The notes under the pieces are model-generated. The model worked only from the letters and a program-made list of their open reading frames with translations, made no database searches and was not told where the DNA came from. The position numbers and the translations under genes are program-made. From Ktedonobacter sp. SOSP1-85 (GTDB taxonomy: Bacteria > Chloroflexota > Ktedonobacteria > Ktedonobacterales > Ktedonobacteraceae): DNA of 64,000 nucleotides. Location: the NCBI RefSeq assembly GCF_016587415.1, contig NZ_BNJI01000003.1, forward strand, positions 1,922,001-1,986,000. Direction: 5' to 3'. Positions 49,917-58,702 of the stretch are shown piece after piece (the first letter of the stretch is position 1; every line of letters starts with the position of its first letter).

Positions 49917-50827
49917 ATATCCAGAAACTGCTGCTATGCCTTTACCCTCGAGCTTGGCGCGCACGCTATGAAGAGGAATTTCTCGTCGTGCTAGCATCCC
50001 ATTCTTTTTCTCTGTTTGAAGGACTTGATGTTATGCGGGGTGCGCTTGATGCTCATCTCCACCCATACCTTGGCACAAGTGTCATGGAATGGTCTGAAAG
50101 GATACGCTATATGCTCTCGATCCTGCGTCGTTCATTGCTCACGATATTCTGCGCCTATGGAGGCTTTATCCTTGCTGGCATGGGTTTTCAGAAGATGACC
50201 GAATATGCTGACTTTCAAGAGGTTGCGCGAACGCATAGCCTGGTAGGTTTCTCCTTTAACCTCGTCGTGATTGAGTCTGTGGTAGCGCTCCTGGCTGTGG
50301 TAGTTGGTGGTTTGCCTATTGTTGTTACTGTGATCAAGTCCGCGCTGGTACGGAGGCGACTTACTCCCCTATTCGCGCTGGCTATGCCTGTCCTGGCTTT
50401 TGGGACTTTCTTTGGCATACTGCCTCTTCTAAAAGCGGTCTTTCATCCAGGCAATCAACATGTTCTGCTGGGGAGAGGCCTCTTTCTGGGGACACTGCTT
50501 ACCACAGCTATCATCAGTGTTGGCTCGATCTGCTTTGCAGTTGCTCGTAGTGAGATCTCTGAAAAACTGCTGCGCTTCGCGCTGCCTCCATCCATCCTGG
50601 CTACGCTCTCGATGGCGCTGATGTCGGTATCAACCTTTATCTGGGGACTCGGCCTGCAAGAGAGCGCGCCGAAGCTCTTCACTGGTAACGACGGAATTGT
50701 TGGATCGAGTACCCTTGGCACCTGGTTGGGCATTGTGATAGCGATGGCCCTGGCGACCACTCTGGCTGTGATCTCGCTCATGCGCGCGCTCTCGGCTCGC
50801 GTCACTTTGCGCAAAGCTACAGCCTGA
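49913..50827 (+). CDS. YPRAWR-motif membrane protein
   Basis: A 304-residue protein. The soluble N-terminus 'MNIQKLLLCLYPRAWRARYEEEFLVVL..LFEGLDVMRGALDAHLHPYL' carries the YPRAWRxRYEEE motif, followed by about seven membrane segments ('LLTIFCAYGGFILAGMGF', 'FNLVVIESVVALLAVVVGGLPIVVTV', 'LTPLFALAMPVLAFGTFFGILPLL', 'LFLGTLLTTAIISVGSICFAV', 'LGIVIAMALATTLAVISLM'). Proteins with this N-terminus are often found next to PadR genes in actinobacteria and Chloroflexota; their role is unknown. Same arrangement, but fused, at 34324-35951. Confidence 0.8.
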   Translation: MNIQKLLLCLYPRAWRARYEEEFLVVLASHSFSLFEGLDVMRGALDAHLHPYLGTSVMEWSERIRYMLSILRRSLLTIFCAYGGFILAGMGFQKMTEYADFQEVARTHSLVGFSFNLVVIESVVALLAVVVGGLPIVVTVIKSALVRRRLTPLFALAMPVLAFGTFFGILPLLKAVFHPGNQHVLLGRGLFLGTLLTTAIISVGSICFAVARSEISEKLLRFALPPSILATLSMALMSVSTFIWGLGLQESAPKLFTGNDGIVGSSTLGTWLGIVIAMALATTLAVISLMRALSARVTLRKATA

Positions 50828-50957
50828 ACGAGCACAACTCATCTATGAGATGGCTTGTCCCCTCATAGTCAAGCTACAACATATTCAAGACATACGTCCT
50901 GTCAACACGTCGTCATGTCTTAGGGCCTTATGCCCAAAAATAGAAAGGTAGCAATCT

Positions 50958-51929
50958 ATGCAAGAAAACCAGATTTCGCTGGCCGTTACGACCACTGCAT
51001 CAGCGCAAGCAGGCGAAACCGTCCTGCGTACTCACGATTTAACCAAACGGTATGGTACACGCATGGCTGTTAATCAGCTGAATCTGGAGGTGCGACGTGG
51101 TGAGATTGTGGGCTTTCTCGGTCCAAATGGCGCGGGGAAAACCACTTCAATCCGCATGCTTTTGGGCCTGATCGCTCCTACCTCCGGGCGCGTGGAACTG
51201 TTTGGGCACGATCTCGCAAACAGGAGGGACTCTGTGCTGCCACGCATCGGCGCGCTGGTAGAGGCACCCGCACTCTACTTACACCTAAACGGAAGAGATA
51301 ACCTGCACGCGGTAGGCTCAGTGCTTGGTGGCCTGTCGCGCCAACGGATCGAGGAGGTCCTTACACAGGTTGGACTGCATGAGCGCCAGAGGGATCGCGT
51401 ACGCACCTACTCACTGGGTATGAAGCAGCGCCTGGGTGTCGGGATTGCTCTGCTCAATAATCCTGATCTGCTTATTCTCGATGAGCCTGCTAATGGGCTT
51501 GATCCTGCGGGGATCGTTGAGATGCGCGATTTAATGCACCGCCTGGCGGATGAGGGAAAAACTGTCTTCCTCTCAAGCCACTTCCTGGGCGAGGTCCAGC
51601 AGATCTGCTCGCGTGTCATCTTTCTGAATGCTGGTAGGCTCATCGCGGATAAGACCGTCGAAGAGTTGACGCGTGGACAGGGAGAGTTTGAGGTTCGGCT
51701 TGAACGGGCACAGGAAGCTCTAGCCCTGCTTCAGCAACAGCCATGGGGAAAACCTGCGCGCCTGGATGAGAGCGGAGCGCTCCTGACACCTGCACCCCAG
51801 GGAAGCGGGCGCGGTCTCTATGCCTTTCTGTCCCAGGCAGGCTTTCCACCTGAGAGTCTCGCGCCCGCGACTCAGAACCTGGAGGAAGTCTTTTTCTCGC
51901 TGATTAATGCGCACAAAGGAGACAAATAA
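50958..51929 (+). CDS. ABC transporter ATP-binding protein
   Basis: A 323-residue ABC-2 type ATPase: Walker A 'GPNGAGKTTSIRMLLGL', signature 'YSLGMKQRLGVGIALL', Walker B 'LLILDEPANGLDPAGIVEMRDLM', then 'KTVFLSSHFLGEVQQICSRVIFL' and a C-terminal accessory region ending 'NLEEVFFSLINAHKGDK'. It resembles the BcrA/CcmA-type exporters of peptides or drugs. It pairs with the permease starting 2 bp later. Probably part of the PadR-controlled operon, although 130 bp separate it from the membrane protein upstream. Similar in layout to the ATPase at 61806. Confidence 0.92.
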   Translation: MQENQISLAVTTTASAQAGETVLRTHDLTKRYGTRMAVNQLNLEVRRGEIVGFLGPNGAGKTTSIRMLLGLIAPTSGRVELFGHDLANRRDSVLPRIGALVEAPALYLHLNGRDNLHAVGSVLGGLSRQRIEEVLTQVGLHERQRDRVRTYSLGMKQRLGVGIALLNNPDLLILDEPANGLDPAGIVEMRDLMHRLADEGKTVFLSSHFLGEVQQICSRVIFLNAGRLIADKTVEELTRGQGEFEVRLERAQEALALLQQQPWGKPARLDESGALLTPAPQGSGRGLYAFLSQAGFPPESLAPATQNLEEVFFSLINAHKGDK

Positions 51930-51931
51930 CC

Positions 51932-52849
51932 ATGAGTACCCATATAGCTACTACCGGGCCTGAAGCAGCCTCTCAGCCTTCTCTCCATGCCAGCTTTACA
52001 GGCATCATGCGTGGCGAGTTTTTGAAAGTTGCTCGCCTCTTCTGGCTGATGCTGGTTCTGCTCACGCTCGTCTTTACTGTTGGGTTCCTGCTGGGGGCAG
52101 GATTGAAAGGACTGAAAGCGGATCTGCAACATACCCCTTTGCACTTTCTGTACTACTCGCTGGAGAGCAATATGGTGATCTTCCGCATCTTCTCCGGCAT
52201 TTTTCTCCTGGTGCTGACCTCGTTTATTATTGGGCGTGAGTACCAGTATGGTACCATTCGCATCTTGTTGGCGCGTGGGGTTGGCCGCATACAACTGCTG
52301 CTTGCCAAGATGGCCCTGCTGTTCTTGATTGCGCTGGCGCTCCTGCTGATGTTTGTCTTGCTGACCGTGTTGTTTACCTGTATACAGATGCTCTTCCTGG
52401 TTGGGAATCTCAACGCGCTCAATGCGATCACTTCTGCCTTCTGGTCAAATGCTTGGCTTGATCTGCTGACCGTCCTGATCAGTATGGGAGCCACAATTCT
52501 GCTCGCTGCGGCCATGAATGCCATTGGGCGCTCGCTCACCTTTGGCTTGAGCGTCTCGCTCATGTGGTTCCCCATCGATAATATTGGTGCTGTGACCATG
52601 AACATACTCGCACAGGTAACGGGCAATGACTTCTGGCGCAAGGTGACAACGTATCTGCTTGGGCCACTGCTTAACCGTTTGCCTGATATGCTCCTGCCGG
52701 TGAAGGCTCGCAGTGGCTATGAAGCCTTTGGTGCCGAACCATTATTTCCCGTGAACGCCTCCCATGCCCTCTGGGTCATCGCTATCTACGCGCTTGTCTT
52801 TATTGGAGTGGCGTTTGTTCCGACCTGGAAACGCGATGTCAAGGAATAA
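51932..52849 (+). CDS. ABC-2 type transporter permease
   Basis: A 305-residue permease with six membrane segments ('LFWLMLVLLTLVFTVGFLLG', 'MVIFRIFSGIFLLVLTSFIIG', 'LLLAKMALLFLIALALLLMFVLL', 'LDLLTVLISMGATILLAAAMNAIG', and a last 'ALWVIAIYALVFIGVAFV'). The loop 'GREYQYGTIRILLARGVGR' is the typical ABC-2 coupling region. It follows the ATPase by 2 bp with AAAGGAG as ribosome site, so the two form one exporter. Confidence 0.9.
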   Translation: MSTHIATTGPEAASQPSLHASFTGIMRGEFLKVARLFWLMLVLLTLVFTVGFLLGAGLKGLKADLQHTPLHFLYYSLESNMVIFRIFSGIFLLVLTSFIIGREYQYGTIRILLARGVGRIQLLLAKMALLFLIALALLLMFVLLTVLFTCIQMLFLVGNLNALNAITSAFWSNAWLDLLTVLISMGATILLAAAMNAIGRSLTFGLSVSLMWFPIDNIGAVTMNILAQVTGNDFWRKVTTYLLGPLLNRLPDMLLPVKARSGYEAFGAEPLFPVNASHALWVIAIYALVFIGVAFVPTWKRDVKE

Positions 52850-52914
52850 GTGTTTGACTGATCTCTAGTGCCAAGCATGATGCTAAAACGATAGAAAGAT
52901 CAAGTGTAAATTAT

Positions 52915-54108
52915 ATGTTTTCTCGTCTCTTTCATCGCATATGGATAAAAAGGTTGCTCAGGGCCTTCCTGGTCCTGCTGCTCGTGTTTATCCTTGTTGT
53001 TGTTGGCTGCGTGTCCTATATTGAGATTCAGCGCCACCATATGGTCGTGCTACCGGCCCCCACCGGCCCCTATGCTGTGGGCAGGACGGCTTATGATTGG
53101 ACTGACCAGGCACGAAATGATCCTCTCGCGCCACACGTGGGCACAAAAAGAGAGCTTGTGGTCTGGTCCTGGTATCCCGCTGCACATGTATCTGGAGCAC
53201 AATCCGTTCCCTACCTGCCATCAAAGTGGGCGCAGGCGAGCGACAATCAGCTCGTACAGAGCAGCGATTCTATCCAGACGCATAGTATTGAGGATGCACC
53301 ACTTGCCACTGATGCGACGCGCTATCCAGTGCTCATCTTTGAGCCTGGAATGGGTAAGATTCCAACCCAATACACGACGCTACTCGAAGATCTGGCAAGC
53401 CATGGCTATATTATCTTCGCGATCACTCCTACCTATAGTTCTGATACGGTAGTCTTTCCCGACGGGCGCGTTGCAGCCTCAACGTCTGCAGGAAACCTGG
53501 ATAATGCGACAAGTCTGCAGAACGCTGGTAATCAGCTTGTGTCTGTCTGGGCGCAGGATGTGACGTTCGTCATGGACCGGCTGATAAGGCTGAATACGAT
53601 GTCTGGAAATGTATTCACCCAGCATCTCGACCTCACAAGGCTTGGCGTCTTTGGACATTCCTTTGGTGGTGCAACCGCGGCTCAGGTATGCCATATCGAT
53701 GCACGCTGTAAAGCCAGTATGGATATTGATGGTGATCTCTTTGGTGACGTGTTGCAGGCAGGCCTACATAAGCCGTTCATGGTGATCCAACATGACGAGG
53801 GAGCATGCTCAGATACCGATTGCCACACATTTCAGCAGGGAATACAGGCTGTGCTGAGTACTGTGCCACGAGGTGCGGGTTATCACATTAGCATCAAAGA
53901 TACCGAGCACTTCAACTTCTCCGATTACGCTGTCTACTTCTCAATGTTGCGTGCCTTTGGCATGCTTGGCTCCATCGATGGTGTGCGCGGGGTGCAGATT
54001 ACCCGGGCATATGTACGTGCTTTCTTTGATGCCTACCTGGATAATACCCCCTCTCCGCTGCTACGCGGGCCGGCGAGCACCTATCCAGAAGTGGGTTTCA
54101 GAACGTAG
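52915..54108 (+). CDS. Membrane-anchored alpha/beta hydrolase (PAF acetylhydrolase-like)
   Basis: A 397-residue protein. Residues 14-35 are an uncleaved signal anchor ('LLRAFLVLLLVFILVVVGCVSYI'). The catalytic part resembles plasma PAF acetylhydrolases/lipases: 'RYPVLIFEPGMGKIPTQYTTLLEDLASHGYIIFAI', the nucleophile elbow Gly-His-Ser-Phe-Gly-Gly, 'KASMDIDGDLFG' (Asp) and 'IKDTEHFNFSDY' (His). It would face the outside of the cell and cleave esters or phospholipid acyl chains. It follows the ABC exporter by 65 bp on the same strand. The ribosome site is weak. Confidence 0.85.
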   Translation: MFSRLFHRIWIKRLLRAFLVLLLVFILVVVGCVSYIEIQRHHMVVLPAPTGPYAVGRTAYDWTDQARNDPLAPHVGTKRELVVWSWYPAAHVSGAQSVPYLPSKWAQASDNQLVQSSDSIQTHSIEDAPLATDATRYPVLIFEPGMGKIPTQYTTLLEDLASHGYIIFAITPTYSSDTVVFPDGRVAASTSAGNLDNATSLQNAGNQLVSVWAQDVTFVMDRLIRLNTMSGNVFTQHLDLTRLGVFGHSFGGATAAQVCHIDARCKASMDIDGDLFGDVLQAGLHKPFMVIQHDEGACSDTDCHTFQQGIQAVLSTVPRGAGYHISIKDTEHFNFSDYAVYFSMLRAFGMLGSIDGVRGVQITRAYVRAFFDAYLDNTPSPLLRGPASTYPEVGFRT

Positions 54109-54154
54109 GACCTAGAGAACACGCACTTCTGTGCGGCATTTCATGCACGTAAAG

Positions 54155-54179
54155 CCTGGCCTGGAGACCCAAGGCCAGG
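54155..54179. terminator. Possible terminator hairpin after the hydrolase
   Basis: CCTGGCCT-9nt-AGGCCAGG, 8-bp arms, 47 bp past the stop at 54108. No T-run; low confidence. Confidence 0.3.
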
Positions 54180-54219
54180 TAGCATGAAGGATGCACAAAT
54201 ATGAGTGATTGGAGGCGCT

Positions 54220-54360
54220 ATGGTGCAGTTGTTCTCGTTTCTTGATGATACATTTAAGCATCCTTTCTCTTCGCTCTCCCTGAGACGTTTAGAGGCAGAG
54301 AAGGGGCACTGGCGGGTTCCTCATCACCTGGGAATTATTATGGACGGCAATCGAAGATTT
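54220..54360 (+). pseudogene. uppS: Isoprenyl (undecaprenyl) diphosphate synthase, N-terminal stump
   Basis: After GGAGGCGCT the ATG at 54220 opens a frame with 'GHWRVPHHLGIIMDGNRRFA', the first conserved block of cis-prenyltransferases (MDGNRRFA, the diphosphate-binding Asp-Gly-Asn-Arg-Arg). The gene is cut after about 46 codons by an IS6 fragment whose sequence begins at about 54361. If functional elsewhere the enzyme makes the lipid carrier for the cell wall; this copy cannot. Confidence 0.7.
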
Positions 54361-54720
54361 GCGAGTCAACTGCACGGTAGAGATACAGCCATTGTTTTTT
54401 CACTTTGATGTACGTCTCATCAACCCGCCAGGAGTCAGACGTCATCTTCAACTGAGGACGGCACCGCTGTTCAAGTGCAGGCGCATAGTGCTGAACCCAG
54501 CGATAGATCGTGGTATGATCGACACGCAACCCTCGCTCCGCCATCATTTCTTCCAGGTCACGATAGCTCAAAGCATAGCGGAGATACCACCTCACGCATA
54601 AGAGAAGAATTTCGGGCTGGAAATGGCGCCATTTAAAAGGATTCTGTTCGGTCATCACGTCTCTCTTTCGCTCGTTTTCCCGTACTGTACCAGATCAGCT
54701 TTCTTCTTTGCAACACTACC
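54361..54720 (-). mobile_element. IS6-family element, 5' fragment
   Basis: The minus strand encodes MTEQNPFKWRHFQPEILLLCVRWYLRYALSYRDLEEMM through 'WRVDETYIKVKKQWLYLYRAVDSQ', the first 100 residues of a transposase closely similar to the one at 19654-20364, and then ends in the uppS stump. The outer tip GGTAGTGTTGCAAAGAAG ends at 54720. The right two thirds are lost. Confidence 0.8.
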
Positions 54721-54933
54721 TCACAACGTGTCTCTGGCAAGAAGCTTGCCTTGTCTAGAGGGTACGTGATTACTTGGTCCCGTTGAAGAAAAAGCTTTAG
54801 ACCAGCAGGCGCCGCAGGAACGAACATTCCCATCTTCAGGTGAGCAGTTAGAACGCGGAATGGTATGAGTTCCCTGTGTCACGGTGAGAACGAGAAAGAG
54901 GTTCATGTATTTGGAGTGAAGTCAAAGAAAATG

Positions 54934-55662
54934 CTACGCCTCACCAGGGGGCTGAGCTTGCTTCGTGAGAGAAGATGGCAGCGTAATTTTCTCACTCACA
55001 TTGCCCACCAAGGGCAATTTGTAATATCTTCCTCTCCAAGCCATAACCATTCCTACTCCCCAGGCTACTATCGCTCCACTATTGAGGACGAGGGCGCAAA
55101 GGACAGTGAGCACAATGATGAAATCCAAGGAGGTTGCCTGTTTCTGTGGGGCTGGTTGGGAAAGGAGATGCGTCTGAACAGGCATGAAATGCAGCGCCGT
55201 TCCGGAGAGAGCAGAGACAACCCCTATAAAAGCGATATTGCACAGAGTGACGATTCCAAACAGAAGCAGTGATTGTAGACTATGAAAGCGAACGTAGCGA
55301 TCTTTTCGAACAAAGAGGGATATGAGTAGACCAGACCACCAGAATGCGCTATAGCTGAAGACTGCCAGAATTCGTGAAGCGCGCGCGAGGGTTTCGCGTT
55401 GCTCTTCACGAGAAGTAACCGTTGCTGGTTCGGGTGTGGACGGGTGTGGGGGCAGCGTCTCATCTTCTCTGAGCAAGCCTAAGTCGTGAACCTCTTTCCC
55501 AAAGAGGAGGGAGAGTTTCTCTTGGTAATAGGGAGAAGGTGATGAGTATCCGCGTTCCCATCGACTGACATTGCCCGCATCAGTCCCGATCTGTTCGGCC
55601 ACTCGTGCCTGGGACCATCCTCGCTGCTTTCGCGCCTCTTTCAAGCGATCATTGGGTTTCAT
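54934..55662 (-). CDS. XRE-family helix-turn-helix protein with a membrane domain
   Basis: A 242-residue protein. Residues 5-60 are an XRE/Cro HTH ('RLKEARKQRGWSQARVAEQIGTDAGNVSRWERGYSSPSPYYQEKLSLLFG'). After a Pro-rich linker, residues 92-225 are a Tic20/DUF4870-like membrane domain: 'ASRILAVFSYSAFWWSGLLISLFVRKDRYVRFHSLQSLLLFGIVTLCNIAFIG', then 'FIIVLTVLCALVLNSGAIVAWGVGMVMAW'. The DNA-binding part would lie at the membrane. AAGGAGAAC precedes the ATG. Stands alone; ligand or role unknown. Confidence 0.85.
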   Translation of the reverse strand: MKPNDRLKEARKQRGWSQARVAEQIGTDAGNVSRWERGYSSPSPYYQEKLSLLFGKEVHDLGLLREDETLPPHPSTPEPATVTSREEQRETLARASRILAVFSYSAFWWSGLLISLFVRKDRYVRFHSLQSLLLFGIVTLCNIAFIGVVSALSGTALHFMPVQTHLLSQPAPQKQATSLDFIIVLTVLCALVLNSGAIVAWGVGMVMAWRGRYYKLPLVGNVSEKITLPSSLTKQAQPPGEA

Positions 55663-55994
55663 TGTTCTCCTTCGCCCTGAAGCTGTTCAAGCGCTCACAA
55701 ATATCTCCATCGCCTGCACCAGGGCAAGAGTATGGTCCAAATACTGCTCATCTGGGCATTCCCTTTTGTGAGCTGGGTGCCTAGCAAATGCTCAGCCTTC
55801 TCCATTGTACCATAGGCTGTCGCCAGGTATGCTTGCGTCGGAAACCGAATCGGAAGACATGCTGGCCTTGATCATCGTATTCCACCGTGAGATCTGGCGT
55901 TTCTGCACGCTCCCCAGGTCGCCTTTGCGTGTTTCTCGTCTTTCGGTTTTCAAAACCGTGTTTACCACCTTATCTTTAGAAGGAGTTTTCATGT
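55663..55994. other. Intergenic region before the serine hydrolase
   Basis: No gene recognised. At its end AGAAGGAG (55979-55985) supplies the ribosome site for the serine hydrolase. Confidence 0.4.
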
Positions 55995-57977
55995 ATGTGG
56001 TTTTGTCACCCTCATCAGGGGTTGGCGCGACATATGAGTTTTATGGTGCGCTCTCTTGTTGTGTTGAGTCTATGGTTTGGCTTTTTGCTGGGGTGTGTGT
56101 CGCCAACGGAGGCGCAGACAGTGGAACGTTCATCTCCTCCCACCTCATTAGGAGATCCACAGGAACTAGAGACATTTTTGAACGGTGTTATGACGAGGCA
56201 ATTGGCTGACAATCACATCCCTGGCGCCACGATCTCGATTATCAAGGATGGCCGTATCCTCCTGGACAAAGGTTACGGGTATGCAGATATCCAGCAGGGC
56301 CAAAAGGTCCAGGCCGACAGGACCGTGTTTCGCCTGGGCTCGGTCAGTAAGCTGTTCACGTGGACGGCGATTATGCAATTGGTTGAGGAAGGGAAGGTCG
56401 ATCTCCATGCAGATGTCAACATCTACCTCAAAACATTTCGTATCCCCGCTACCTATTCTCAACCAATTACGATCGAGAATCTGCTGACGCATACAGCGGG
56501 ATTTGAAGATGGCACGATTGGGCAGTTAGTCCCCCAGATCCAGGACCTGGAATCCCTGGGGACATGGCTTCCCAAACATATCCCCGCGCGCATCTTCCCT
56601 CCCGGAACGGTCACTGCCTATTCCGATTATGGAGCGGCATTGGCAGGCTATATTGTTAAGCAGGTCTCAGGAATGTCTTTTGAGCGCTACATCGAACAGC
56701 ATCTCTTCCAACCGCTAGACATGCGCCAGAGCACCTTTCGTCAGCCGTTGCCAGATGCCCTTTCGGGCCAGCTTTCCCATGGCTATACCTACGGTAACGG
56801 AACCTACCGCACAGGTTCTTTTGAGGCCATTGAAACCGTTCCAGCTGGAGCACTCAGTTCAACGGCGACCGACATGGCCCACTTTATGATCGCACAGTTA
56901 CAATTGGGGGGCTTTGGTCACGCTCGTATCTTGGAGGAAACGACCGCGCGAGAGATGCAACAGCAGCATTTTACCAATGATTTCCGGCTTCCTGGGATGG
57001 CATATGGCTTTTATGAACAACAAATCGATGGACAGCGCCTCATTGGACATTCTGGTGACACGACGGTGTTTTATTCGTTGTTGATGCTCCTGCCAGCGTC
57101 TCATGTTGGTCTCTTCGTCGCTTTTAACAGCCATGGTGGAAGCACGGCTTCCCAAAACCTGTTACAAGCCTTCATGGACCACTATTATCCAGCCCCTCAA
57201 ACAACCTCGATCGCGCCACTGGCCGGTTTTTCCGAACGTGCTCGCCAGATTGAGGGGACCTATTGGTCAACTCGCCGCAACGAAACGTCCTATCAAAAGG
57301 TGGGATACGATTTGCTATCCCCGATTACGGTGAGTGCTTCTGGTAGTGGGCATCTTGTTATCAAGGGGGTAGGCAGCCAGGATATCAATCTGGTAGAAGT
57401 CCAGCCGTGGATCTTTCAACGGACCGATGGGCTTTCTGATACAGTCATTTTCCAAAGCTCAGGTACTGAGATGAACATGTTTATCGGGAATCGTCCCTAC
57501 CAAGCCTATCAGAAAAGAGTCTGGGCAGAAACACCTGCTTTTCAGGTGGGACTCCTGTTGCTCTGCCTGGCCCTTTTCTTGGGAGTGGATCTTTCGGCGC
57601 TTGCCTATCTCTTGCGGGCGATCAGGAGGAAGGCACGTTTGAAGCCTAGGGTTGGAGCATCCCGATCCGAACTTCCCCGGTGGTTGGGATGGACCGTGAG
57701 TACACTCAACGTGATTGTTTTGATCGGGCTGTTCCTGCTCTTTTCCAGCAACGATCCCTATGCAGTACAATTTGCCATGTCACCTGCCCTTGTAGTTGTG
57801 ATGATGTTGGCTAGCGTTTCTGCTCTGCTCACCCTGGGGTTGGTTTTCTGTAGCTTCCTGGTGTGGAGGATGCCCTCCTGGAACCAACGACAGCGTCTCT
57901 TCTTTGTATTCCAGGCTCTCGCTGGGGTTGTTTTTAGCATGGATCTGAGCTTCTGGCATCTGTTGTGGCTGCCCTGA
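55995..57977 (+). CDS. Serine hydrolase (class C beta-lactamase/PBP-like) with C-terminal membrane segments
   Basis: A 660-residue protein. The N-terminus has a signal sequence with a lipobox-like end ('VLSLWFGFLLGCVSP'), so it may be a lipoprotein. The catalytic domain (about 55-390) has Ser-Val-Ser-Lys ('FRLGSVSKLFTW', SxxK), 'FPPGTVTAYSDYGAALAGYIVKQVSG' (Tyr-Ser-Asp where Tyr-x-Asn is usual) and 'LIGHSGDT' (HxG). A lipocalin-like C-terminal domain (about 410-510) follows, then four membrane segments ('VGLLLLCLALFLGVDLSALAYL', 'LGWTVSTLNVIVLIGLFLLF', 'ALVVVMMLASVSALLTLGLVFCSFLVW', 'LFFVFQALAGVVFSMDLSFWHLLW'). Probably a peptidase or esterase acting outside the membrane. Confidence 0.88.
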   Translation: MWFCHPHQGLARHMSFMVRSLVVLSLWFGFLLGCVSPTEAQTVERSSPPTSLGDPQELETFLNGVMTRQLADNHIPGATISIIKDGRILLDKGYGYADIQQGQKVQADRTVFRLGSVSKLFTWTAIMQLVEEGKVDLHADVNIYLKTFRIPATYSQPITIENLLTHTAGFEDGTIGQLVPQIQDLESLGTWLPKHIPARIFPPGTVTAYSDYGAALAGYIVKQVSGMSFERYIEQHLFQPLDMRQSTFRQPLPDALSGQLSHGYTYGNGTYRTGSFEAIETVPAGALSSTATDMAHFMIAQLQLGGFGHARILEETTAREMQQQHFTNDFRLPGMAYGFYEQQIDGQRLIGHSGDTTVFYSLLMLLPASHVGLFVAFNSHGGSTASQNLLQAFMDHYYPAPQTTSIAPLAGFSERARQIEGTYWSTRRNETSYQKVGYDLLSPITVSASGSGHLVIKGVGSQDINLVEVQPWIFQRTDGLSDTVIFQSSGTEMNMFIGNRPYQAYQKRVWAETPAFQVGLLLLCLALFLGVDLSALAYLLRAIRRKARLKPRVGASRSELPRWLGWTVSTLNVIVLIGLFLLFSSNDPYAVQFAMSPALVVVMMLASVSALLTLGLVFCSFLVWRMPSWNQRQRLFFVFQALAGVVFSMDLSFWHLLWLP

Positions 57978-58702
57978 TGAGTGAAACCCTGGTCAATGGA
58001 CCTACTCGGCTCATTTCCTCTCCAAGGTCCACGACCAGCCAACGAAAGGCAGAGGACTTGGAGGCTTTGCAGACCTCTGCCTCATTTCAAGGTGTCATGC
58101 CTCCCATTGGAGGGAAAGTCACAGCTCAGGGAATGGATGCTGGTGGCACTCTCCATTGGATGAGAGATTGGGGAGGCGCGGTCGTCTGAGTACGGTCGTA
58201 CCCAGGTGCCCGAGCGTCTGCTTCGGGAGCTTATAGGCTGACGCTCTGTGCTGAGCGTGATGGTGTGATGCGTACGCCGCTCCTTTCACAGTGCGCATTA
58301 CGAGGTCCGATCTCGCTTTATTCTCTCCTGGCTCTCCTGATCGCGCTACTCTGCCGAATGCAACCTGGTCCGCCAACTCCAGATTTTCACTACCGTCTCT
58401 ATCTGGACGGCACCGCGCTGGCTCACCGAGTACGCACGCTTATCCAACCTCAGTAAATCGGCAGGCTGTCCTTACCAGCTCGCGGGCGCTGGAACATTAT
58501 CGTACTGGCATGGTGCTTACCGATGATACCGTACTCTCGAAAGAGCACACTGGGGATTGAAGTTGCGTTTGTCTCTGAGTTTTGAGCCCGATATATCCAG
58601 GTTGAACGTGATATATTTTGTGTGCATGATGCTCACTCCTTTCAGGAAAGAATTCACGATCTCTGAGAAAAGGAATCGCCTCCTCTAGACATGGAGAAAT
58701 TG
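57978..58702. other. Intergenic region without a recognised gene
   Basis: About 720 bp. Several short frames (60-90 codons) on both strands lack ribosome sites and family resemblance. No long repeat is seen. Confidence 0.4.

Noticed and set aside
57978..58702. Several 60-90-codon frames between the serine hydrolase and the MFS gene
   Set aside because: No ribosome sites, no family resemblance, and overlapping frames on both strands.
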